From Cladocopium goreaui (taxonomy: Eukaryota; Sar; Dinophyceae; Suessiales; Symbiodiniaceae): a DNA stretch of 64,000 nt. Made by a program: the position numbers and the translations under genes. The stretch spans positions 382,001-446,000 of the forward strand of contig CAMXCT020003179.1 in assembly GCA_947184155.2 (NCBI GenBank), in the 5' to 3' direction. Numbering within the stretch: position 1 is the stretch's first letter; every line of letters starts with the position of its first letter. Shown here piece by piece: positions 30,317 through 37,249 of this stretch. The notes under the pieces are model-generated. The model was not told where the DNA came from and ran no database searches. It was given only the letters and a program-made list of their open reading frames with translations.

Positions 30317-33106
30317 CTACCCGTGTGTGACAATTCCACGCAGCTGTGTCGAGGTGAAAGGTACGTGAACGAGGGAATTGAACACAGTAGACAGTCCATT
30401 TGGCAGGGCGTCACCGAAGGTAGCAATATGTGCATGATCTTCCCAGTCAGCGATATGGACGAAATGAACAGAAACTTGTTCATGATGTAATAGGGAGTAC
30501 AACCAAAGCAAAATTTGCGCCATAGTATAGGTACACTGACCAGCGGATTTCAGTTGGTGGGAGATCCATTCTTTGGTCAGTGGACAGTGGCGTTCAACTA
30601 CAGCGTCATAGTTATTGCCAAAAAAGAAGTACAGCAGATCCTCAGCTCTTCCAATTCCTGCTCCGAAAAACTTCATCCCTGTGATGATGCTTTGCATTTG
30701 CTTCTGCTGAAGGAGTTGAATGGCAGTTAGGGAAAGCTGCGATGGCGGTCTGTTGTCCATAATGCCTAGGTCATTAGGGTGGATCTTGCGGGTCGCAGGC
30801 AGCAGTTGCGTGGGCAATACGGTCGGCATGACCGGGGCCAGGTTGCCTTCAAGCGCATGAATCGGAAATTCCGGCATTGGATCAAGGCCAATTTGTTTGG
30901 TGGAAAGATCACGGATGTGTTGTTCACGTGCAAGGGTTTGAACTTGTTCACGCAATGCTTGGTATTGAGCACGAGCTTGTTTCGGGTGAACGACTCCGGA
31001 CCATGTAGGCTTGGTTTCTGATTCAGCAGGTTCAATAAGCCAGTTACGTAGACGCTCTGGGTGCCCTACGGCTGCTTGAATGTATTCCGGATGAAAGCTG
31101 TTGCCGCAATAGTTCCTAACTGTAAACTCAGTAAGCAGCGAGCGATGAGCATGTACACGGTCAAAATGGTTGTGTAATCCAGCTAATTTTTCAACCTCAT
31201 CACAGAGCAGGATTCTCATGGGTGCTTTGATGTGGGGATGATGGAAGATAGGCAGAATAGCACGGACAAGCCGGTCTCTATCAATTGTGCTCACCTTTGT
31301 TTGTCGGAGAGACTGTAGGAAGCGATTCCAGGCACGCAGGTAATGTGGCGGCAGAGATTTCTCAAAATCAAGAGCAGGGATTATGTCACTGGAATGCATT
31401 TTGGCTTTGATTTGGAATTGAGCTTTATTTCCCCAGAAAAGGTAGTCCCATATGAGAGAAATTGGTTGATAGGCCGTCCAAGAGAGCTGATACACATTGT
31501 GCCCCAGAACTGATCTAACTCGGAGGAGTGGTCCAAAGGGAATCGGATGACCACTAAAATCCAACAAAGGCCCTTCAAGGTCATTCGGTTCAAGGACAAC
31601 CGTCTTGGAGACTTTGACACAGTCTTGGTAGTTGCGAAAATAGAATCTGTTGCGCCTTATGCCATGCGTATTCTTGGGGTCAACGCGAAAGTGATCTGGA
31701 GTCGAATCAGCATTTAATCCAAGGGCACGCAAGATTGCTTTACGATGGATGTCAAGCATTGTACCTGCATTTTCAAGCAGAAAGCGGATGTGTTCAAGCG
31801 GATAGTTCATTTGCAAAAGCCACAGGATTACATGGACATAGTAAAAAAGGGAACTACAATGACCAGTGAGTCCGAGGAGTCCCTTCAGGGGGCCGGCTGG
31901 GGTGAGATCTTGGCAGGGTGAGCCAGCGATGACAAACCAACGACACTGTGGCCCAGCTAATGCAAATGCTTCTTTAAGTATTCGACATTGGTTCCGAAGG
32001 AGCTGTCGCACATCGTCAGCATAAAGCGTGTAAGTGTCCTTGCTGGATTGGGTCCATTCACCGTCTGTTCGAAGAGAAAATTGCTCACCAACGAGCTGCC
32101 TGAGGATTGGATCACATTCTGCAACGATGATGATGCGTGGGGCACATCCAATAGCTTTGGTGATGGCTGGGATAGCTGAACCTACACCATCGAAAAGGCT
32201 GATGATAGCGTATGGGTGAACTTTGGAATACTTAGCCCGTTTGGGAGGAGATGCATCTTTTTCCTTAACAAAGGGACAATGAGAAGTATCACTTTCACCG
32301 CTGACTGGAGGGCGTAGGCAATCAGTATGGCTACAGGATGGGCTTACTTTGTTGCAATTATTATTTGAGTGTGACCGGACAGCCTCAGCTGGTGCATGCT
32401 CGTGCATTGGACACTGGGCACTTGTGTTAGCACTGGCCGGTTCCAGAGCCGCATTCTCATGAGAGTGGGGGAAAGTCACGGGCTCCTTACTGCCTAGATC
32501 TGCATGGGAATGTGTACTGCTAACTTTTTGAGGGATAGCCGACAGGCCAACTGTGGGTACCCCACAGTGGCTTTCTGCCGTGCCATCTACGATATCGTCG
32601 TTCTGGTCCGCATGCGGAGGGTGTGTAACAGGGTGAGGAACAGGCGGAACAAGTCCAACCATGGGTACCCCATGGTGGCTGCAACTACCATTGTCAGCCG
32701 GCTCATTTTGCAAAGGGGGGGAAGTGTGTTCATTAACGGGTGGGCAACCAACCACGGGTACCCCGTGTTGGTCAACCGCCCTACTGTGTGCATGGGTGAG
32801 TGTGTGTCGGGGTATCGGTATGATAAGGATTCTCGCCTGGCGGTGAGGGGTCAATTGGCTTACTTTCCAATGCTTCAGTTGGTTTATCCGGAGTATTATC
32901 ATTTCCCAAATTCTTTCTTGGCAGGCTGGAGACATGATATCGTCTGGCGCTGATGCCAAGGGTATTTTTGGGTTTTGACTTTGGTTTTTTAGGGCGATGA
33001 GATTGCTTGGTACACTGGGGTGTGCCAGGTGCAATGGCTTTGTACTGTGGAGGTTGAAAATTGTAAGGCTGATGATCATGTCGTCGAAAGACAAAACCCC
33101 ACACAA
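30317..33106 (-). CDS. C5-cytosine DNA methyltransferase, 929 aa
   Basis: The catalytic domain spans about residues 295-720. Motif I is ISLFDGVGS (about 300, AdoMet binding), motif IV is IAGSPCQDLTPAGP (catalytic Cys, about 396), motif VI is FLLENAGTM (Glu, about 443), motif VIII is GIRRNRFYF (about 486), and motif X is CGNSFHPEYIQAAVGHP. The short loop after PCQ (LKGLLGLTGHCSSLFYY) recalls the DNMT3-type arrangement, though DNMT3 proteins have PCN. Residues 1-290 are low complexity and include three hairpin-encoded peptides GVPVVG, GVPMVG and GVPTVG. The C-terminal 200 residues are unassigned. The first codon is TTG and the frame overlaps the protease ORF by 325 nt, so translation is probably coupled. 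It would methylate cytosine in host or element DNA. Confidence 0.9.
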   Translation of the reverse strand: MCGVLSFDDMIISLTIFNLHSTKPLHLAHPSVPSNLIALKNQSQNPKIPLASAPDDIMSPACQERIWEMIILRINQLKHWKVSQLTPHRQARILIIPIPRHTLTHAHSRAVDQHGVPVVGCPPVNEHTSPPLQNEPADNGSCSHHGVPMVGLVPPVPHPVTHPPHADQNDDIVDGTAESHCGVPTVGLSAIPQKVSSTHSHADLGSKEPVTFPHSHENAALEPASANTSAQCPMHEHAPAEAVRSHSNNNCNKVSPSCSHTDCLRPPVSGESDTSHCPFVKEKDASPPKRAKYSKVHPYAIISLFDGVGSAIPAITKAIGCAPRIIIVAECDPILRQLVGEQFSLRTDGEWTQSSKDTYTLYADDVRQLLRNQCRILKEAFALAGPQCRWFVIAGSPCQDLTPAGPLKGLLGLTGHCSSLFYYVHVILWLLQMNYPLEHIRFLLENAGTMLDIHRKAILRALGLNADSTPDHFRVDPKNTHGIRRNRFYFRNYQDCVKVSKTVVLEPNDLEGPLLDFSGHPIPFGPLLRVRSVLGHNVYQLSWTAYQPISLIWDYLFWGNKAQFQIKAKMHSSDIIPALDFEKSLPPHYLRAWNRFLQSLRQTKVSTIDRDRLVRAILPIFHHPHIKAPMRILLCDEVEKLAGLHNHFDRVHAHRSLLTEFTVRNYCGNSFHPEYIQAAVGHPERLRNWLIEPAESETKPTWSGVVHPKQARAQYQALREQVQTLAREQHIRDLSTKQIGLDPMPEFPIHALEGNLAPVMPTVLPTQLLPATRKIHPNDLGIMDNRPPSQLSLTAIQLLQQKQMQSIITGMKFFGAGIGRAEDLLYFFFGNNYDAVVERHCPLTKEWISHQLKSAGQCTYTMAQILLWLYSLLHHEQVSVHFVHIADWEDHAHIATFGDALPNGLSTVFNSLVHVPFTSTQLRGIVTHG
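32545..32571 (-). repeat. In-frame TAC-loop hairpin 3 of the methyltransferase ORF
   Basis: Inner stem ACTGTGGG-TAC-CCCACAGT, outer GCC/GGC with a bulged A on the left arm. Encodes CGVPTVG. Confidence 0.8.
32655..32678 (-). repeat. In-frame TAC-loop hairpin 2 of the methyltransferase ORF
   Basis: Inner stem ACCATGGG-TAC-CCCATGGT, eight pairs. Encodes HGVPMVG. Confidence 0.8.
32748..32771 (-). repeat. In-frame TAC-loop hairpin 1 of the methyltransferase ORF
   Basis: Inner stem CACGGG-TAC-CCCGTG, outer stem CCAA/TTGG with one bulged C on the left arm. It lies just after the stop codon of the protease ORF and encodes the peptide HGVPVVG on the minus strand. Confidence 0.8.
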
Positions 33107-36100
33107 AGGAGGTTGCTTTTAGTTGTTCAACCGGGATCCATGCATGGCCTCGGAGGTTGTCATAGATGAGAATCCGACCTTCGTTCCACCGTTCGATGAT
33201 AAGGAAATGGTGTGACGACTTTCCTTGGACAATAATGATACCTGTGACGATGAAAGATTGAGAAACAGGATTTGCACTCACGGTGGGAACATTAAAAAGC
33301 TGTCCAAGGAGGCATAGAGCTTTAGTAGCAGTTGGCAGTTGCTCAATGGGGCTTGTAATTTTGAGGGTAAAAATCAAACAACCTTCAATTTCTTCATTGT
33401 TCTGTTGATCCTGATTATGACAGTCACTGGCGTGAGAAAAACCAACGTCCTCTCTGTCAAGTGCAAGGCGCGGAGCCCGATCTGCAATCATTTGTGGAAG
33501 ATCAATGGTATCATTCTCAAGGTTAATACTCAACATTGTATCAAACAGAGCGGCCGAAACCTGACCCGATGCGCTACATGAAAGGCAGTTCACTTGAAAT
33601 TGTGCAAAGAAGAGTTCGCTGTGGTCTGGAAATAAGTCATCACAAGCCGCAATGATAGCGGTGTCAAGGTCAGAGACCTGTCCAGGTGGAAAGGCGTTCA
33701 AGTTCAGATAGCTAGCAAAAGCAGAGCAGACTTCTCCAATGCTTACTCGTCTTCCTTGTACAGTGGCTGTTTGGTCAGCCCATGTCCATCCATTACCGAT
33801 AGCGCATAAGACTAATTCTCTGATGTGGCCATGAAACATGTTATCGTTCCAAGGTGCATGGGTGAGGACACGAAGTGCAGTAACCGCATAGCACATGTAG
33901 CTTTGGAATTTGATTAGATAGCACGTTGCAAGCTTGGCAAAATAGTCGCAATCAGCATGGGAAAATGAGCTGGGCCATCCAGTGATGATTTCTCTATTGG
34001 AAATAAGGAAACTGCTGCTTTGTTCACTGCCACAGAGAATGTTGTCGATAGGGTTATGTGAGGCCTTGACAAAGATCACATCATCGCCAGTAGCGAGTTC
34101 ATTAGCATTGCTATCCAATTGCTGATAGGCGGCGTTGTGTGTTAAGAGGTCGAGGACAGTTTCAAGTGGCTGGTCAGGACCATTCCTACGCTCATCATGG
34201 CTGCGGCTCGTCTGTCGGCTGGTTTGACGACTCTTTTGTGTGGGTAAGCCAGCTGTTAGGGAAAGATTACCAGAATGGTCTTGTTGTTTAAACGTTGAGT
34301 CATCGGCAATACGTTCAGGAACGTTGGCCAGTCTTGCATCATGAGGCGTGAAATGGGTGTGAGTAGGTCTGTGGATGGCATCATTTCGTTGAGTAGGGCA
34401 ATCCAGTTGCAAGGGTTGTACAGTGGCTTTAGGTACAAGATTAGCCTGGGCAGTAGATTGGGAAGTGTCACACAACCGTGGGTACCCCACGTTGGCGACA
34501 TCTTTGTGATCAGTGGGCGTATTCGCATTGTGATGCAAGTGTTCTGCCTTTGGAGATCTGGGGCTGTTTGTAAAGCCATCATGGGCATGTTGTCCTGGTT
34601 CGCTAGATTGGTTCTGACCAAAATTTGCCATAGCAAGGTTATTATTAGCGATAGGGGGGCTACGACCATGAGTGGTATCATTGTCGTGTTGTGAGTCTTT
34701 GTTAGAATCATGAGTGTTGTCGTCAACCGGATCAAGAACTGTTGCAACACATTCCATGGGTACATCTTCACAGTATTCGCCGGTATCTGACTGAAGGTGC
34801 GTTTCCGGAGGTTTTGAGTGTTTGCTGTCATTTGTCTTTACAGGCTGCATTTCAACATCACCCTCAGGATGCATGTTGGGATATCCTCTAGACTGCCTGG
34901 GTCTGTGAGGTGGGCGATAAGTAGGTCTATTGCCTGATGGTGTTGAACTCGATTGTCCGCGAGTGGGCACACTCTTAGCGCTGCTCATCCCATGACCGTT
35001 TGGAAAATTGGCAGTCGGTGCGGCATTAGTATACTGCTCTTTCAGTCCAGCATGGGCCACGCTAGCATCAGGGGTTCTTTGTGATGGTACAATACAGGCA
35101 TGTGCCTCTCGAAGGTGGCAACATTGCGTTTTGTCAATAACCTGCGATATGGAAATTCCAGGTGGGAGTGTGATAAAAATCGAGGAAGGTTCAAAAGTAC
35201 GTATGACTAATTCGTCGTAGTATCGTACCTTCCATTCATCACGCTCGAGATGGATGGATTTCAAATGAAAACACTGTTCTGGACCAAGCACGATATGGTA
35301 GAAAAGCCACTTCTGGTAGTCTCTGTACTTGATAAATTCATGATGTCGTAAATCAATCTTAACAGTGTCAGGATTCGTCACGAAAGATTCCTGGATGAAA
35401 GAGTTGTCACAAAAATTGACTTTTTGCAGGCATTCCGTCAAGGGTAGATTCAACTCTTTGGGCGAGAAAAACCACGCAGGCGGTTGGGACGCAATGGCAA
35501 TGATATTGGTGAAATCGTGCATAGAATCAATGACAGTGGTACGTAAATCATAGTATCTTTTTGCTGACTGTTTCTTGTTCGGCTCGAAGGAGAGATGACT
35601 GATTCTACCTTCTTTAGGAATCATTTGTTGAGCAATAACCTTATTCCAGTGATCTCGCCTAGTCTCGACTTCTGTAAGGGAAACATCAGCACGAAAATCC
35701 TCTGCAGAGGGGCATTGGTGCTGAATTACAACTTGGCAAGGGTCACAATTCAGTGAGAGAGGTAAGGAGTCTTCATGCTTAATCTCAATATCAAAACAAA
35801 GACACTTTTGCTGTGAACGGTCAACCTGGCACCAGCGAATGGAAAAATTGACAGCCCCAACTTTTTGTTTTAGCAATTGTACAAGAGATGATTGATCTAA
35901 TTGGTCTAGTTGGTCCTCCATACATATTGATGGGTGAATTTCAGCCCATAGAATTTGTGCAGGTGTATACTGGAAGGAACCAATCTTGCCAAATTTGACT
36001 TGAAAATGATTATAATCATGGGTGGTCTGTGTGCTATGAGGTTTTGATCGCAGCATGTGGACAGTGTTTGGGACCAATAGGTAAATGAACGTCAAATGGA

Positions 36101-36152
36101 AGAAGAGCCAAATGGAGATTAATGACAAGTGACGGCGGTCCAAAAATAGCAA
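32781..36152 (-). CDS. USP-like cysteine protease polyprotein, 1123 aa
   Basis: Residues 1-360 contain a mixed globular region. About 370-700 are low complexity (Pro, Thr, Asn, His), with one TAC-loop hairpin in the coding sequence at 34473-34494 (peptide NVGYPRL). Residues about 745-1010 resemble a ubiquitin-specific protease (peptidase C19): Cys box SYMCYAVTALRVL (about 755), a Cys-x-x-Cys (NCLSCSASGQVS) followed by a beta-rich LSINLENDT segment as in the USP zinc ribbon, and His box SSHHFLIIERWNEGRILIYDN (about 982). It could process the element's proteins or remove ubiquitin from them. The C-terminus is Pro/Lys/Thr-rich. The first codon is TTG and it overlaps the upstream ORF by 119 nt. 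The USP call is by motif order only. Confidence 0.65.
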   Translation of the reverse strand: MLFLDRRHLSLISIWLFFHLTFIYLLVPNTVHMLRSKPHSTQTTHDYNHFQVKFGKIGSFQYTPAQILWAEIHPSICMEDQLDQLDQSSLVQLLKQKVGAVNFSIRWCQVDRSQQKCLCFDIEIKHEDSLPLSLNCDPCQVVIQHQCPSAEDFRADVSLTEVETRRDHWNKVIAQQMIPKEGRISHLSFEPNKKQSAKRYYDLRTTVIDSMHDFTNIIAIASQPPAWFFSPKELNLPLTECLQKVNFCDNSFIQESFVTNPDTVKIDLRHHEFIKYRDYQKWLFYHIVLGPEQCFHLKSIHLERDEWKVRYYDELVIRTFEPSSIFITLPPGISISQVIDKTQCCHLREAHACIVPSQRTPDASVAHAGLKEQYTNAAPTANFPNGHGMSSAKSVPTRGQSSSTPSGNRPTYRPPHRPRQSRGYPNMHPEGDVEMQPVKTNDSKHSKPPETHLQSDTGEYCEDVPMECVATVLDPVDDNTHDSNKDSQHDNDTTHGRSPPIANNNLAMANFGQNQSSEPGQHAHDGFTNSPRSPKAEHLHHNANTPTDHKDVANVGYPRLCDTSQSTAQANLVPKATVQPLQLDCPTQRNDAIHRPTHTHFTPHDARLANVPERIADDSTFKQQDHSGNLSLTAGLPTQKSRQTSRQTSRSHDERRNGPDQPLETVLDLLTHNAAYQQLDSNANELATGDDVIFVKASHNPIDNILCGSEQSSSFLISNREIITGWPSSFSHADCDYFAKLATCYLIKFQSYMCYAVTALRVLTHAPWNDNMFHGHIRELVLCAIGNGWTWADQTATVQGRRVSIGEVCSAFASYLNLNAFPPGQVSDLDTAIIAACDDLFPDHSELFFAQFQVNCLSCSASGQVSAALFDTMLSINLENDTIDLPQMIADRAPRLALDREDVGFSHASDCHNQDQQNNEEIEGCLIFTLKITSPIEQLPTATKALCLLGQLFNVPTVSANPVSQSFIVTGIIIVQGKSSHHFLIIERWNEGRILIYDNLRGHAWIPVEQLKATSFVWGFVFRRHDHQPYNFQPPQYKAIAPGTPQCTKQSHRPKKPKSKPKNTLGISARRYHVSSLPRKNLGNDNTPDKPTEALESKPIDPSPPGENPYHTDTPTHTHPCTQ
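34473..34494 (-). repeat. In-frame TAC-loop hairpin in the protease ORF
   Basis: Inner stem CGTGGG-TAC-CCCACG, outer CAA/TTG with one bulged C on the left arm, the same architecture as in the methyltransferase ORF. Confidence 0.75.
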
Positions 36153-37035
36153 GTCTTCTGTAATTCATGAAGTGGTACCTCACTTTAAGGTTGGCTAGTT
36201 GGACAAGAATTTCATTAAGAACGGTGTTCGGAAATGCCTTCAAATCCAGTACTGACATAGTGATTCCATGTGGAAAGTGCTTTTGGAATTCTGTGTCATT
36301 CCATGGAAAGAAATGCTTTACCTGACACTCTGCAAGTCCATGCGACCAAGCGGCATCAACAGTTGGTTGAAGGATCTTCTCCACAAGCTCGATGTCTGCC
36401 AGGCTGTCATTGGCAATCTGGACAGTAAGTGAGGTGACATCAATCTTATCTGATATGCGATGGCATCCATTGGGTCGTCTGAAATCAATATAGTTTACTG
36501 CAGACAGGTTCTGAAGTTCACTAATAGTCTGGTGTCGTTCAACAACAGTCCTGGGAAAGACATACTCCAGCGTTCTGCAGGGTTGAGACCAAGAAACATG
36601 ACACTGTTCGGCATACGGTTCAACTTGGCATGCGATGAGATATTTCTCTTGGTTATTTGTGGGGCAAAATGTAACGCCAAGATTTTGCATAAAACCGACA
36701 TGTTGGACTTTATCATTGAGAAGGTTATATAACCATGCAGAAGCTTCAAATTCGCTGGTACTGCTTGAACAAGTGAAAACAAAGTGAACAGAGATATCTT
36801 TGTTAAGGCAAATGTCTACAAATTTCTGAAGGACATAAGCTTTGGGGAGTAAGAGGCAGAGGCCAACTCCTGTATCACTGTGATCAAAGGCTTCTTCATA
36901 AGTGATCACAGTGCCTGAATATCTGTTCGGATCAATGTCACTGGGACAGTTTGCAACAAAAAGATGTTCTTTCCCAAGACTCGACACCAGTTCAATGGCT
37001 TGTTGTTCGACAGTTTCATGAGGGTTATTGTCCAT
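36034..37035 (-). CDS. First ORF of the retroelement, unknown function, 333 aa
   Basis: This is the only ORF of the element with a true ATG at the start of its open frame; a hairpin ends 14 nt upstream (37049-37066). The sequence looks globular with normal composition, several His and Cys residues and no low-complexity part, signal peptide or membrane segment. I recognise no domain. By position it corresponds to the ORF1/Gag slot of non-LTR elements. Confidence 0.65.
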   Translation of the reverse strand: MDNNPHETVEQQAIELVSSLGKEHLFVANCPSDIDPNRYSGTVITYEEAFDHSDTGVGLCLLLPKAYVLQKFVDICLNKDISVHFVFTCSSSTSEFEASAWLYNLLNDKVQHVGFMQNLGVTFCPTNNQEKYLIACQVEPYAEQCHVSWSQPCRTLEYVFPRTVVERHQTISELQNLSAVNYIDFRRPNGCHRISDKIDVTSLTVQIANDSLADIELVEKILQPTVDAAWSHGLAECQVKHFFPWNDTEFQKHFPHGITMSVLDLKAFPNTVLNEILVQLANLKVRYHFMNYRRLAIFGPPSLVINLHLALLPFDVHLPIGPKHCPHAAIKTS

Positions 37036-37048
37036 GTTGTCAACTATA

Positions 37049-37066
37049 ACCCAGAGTACCCCTGGG
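37049..37066. repeat. Terminal hairpin, 5' side of the retroelement
   Basis: Same 18 nt as at 23531-23548, 14 nt upstream of the first ATG of the element. Confidence 0.7.
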
Positions 37067-37175
37067 TATAGTGACTACACAGGAGCAGGCCAGGAAGACA
37101 AACTGGGCAATACAAGACAATGCACAAATAAAACAAGAACAAATAAGGCCAATCAGATGAGGAAGGGAAAGACTA

Positions 37176-37249
37176 CACTGGGTACCCCAGTGAGCCAGTC
37201 AAGAAAGACAACAAGGTCACAAGCAAAAGAACTACACTGGGTACCCCAG
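37176..37249. repeat. Pair of TAC-loop hairpins upstream of the retroelement
   Basis: CACTGGG-TAC-CCCAGTG at 37176-37192 and CTGGG-TAC-CCCAG at 37237-37249 share an 18-nt core including ACTACACTGGG. They may mark the true 5' leader of the element or neighbouring insertions. Confidence 0.7.

Larger units (their letters stand above)
23531..37066 (-). mobile_element. DNA-methyltransferase-bearing non-LTR-type retroelement
   Basis: The 13.5 kb unit contains six ORFs in one direction with almost no spacer. The combination of an apurinic-type endonuclease, reverse transcriptase and RNase H places it with non-LTR (LINE-like) elements. It adds a C5-cytosine methyltransferase, a USP-like protease and a second polymerase-like domain. 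Methyltransferase-bearing retrotransposons are established for Symbiodinium-type dinoflagellates. The limits are set by an identical 18-nt hairpin sequence at 23531-23548 and 37049-37066; I could not identify target-site duplications or a poly-A tail. All catalytic motifs look intact, so the element may be young. Confidence 0.75.

Noticed and set aside
33066..33100. Hammerhead ribozyme (CTGATGA ... GAAA)
   Set aside because: The segment between the two boxes cannot form stem II and flanking stems are absent; it lies in coding sequence.
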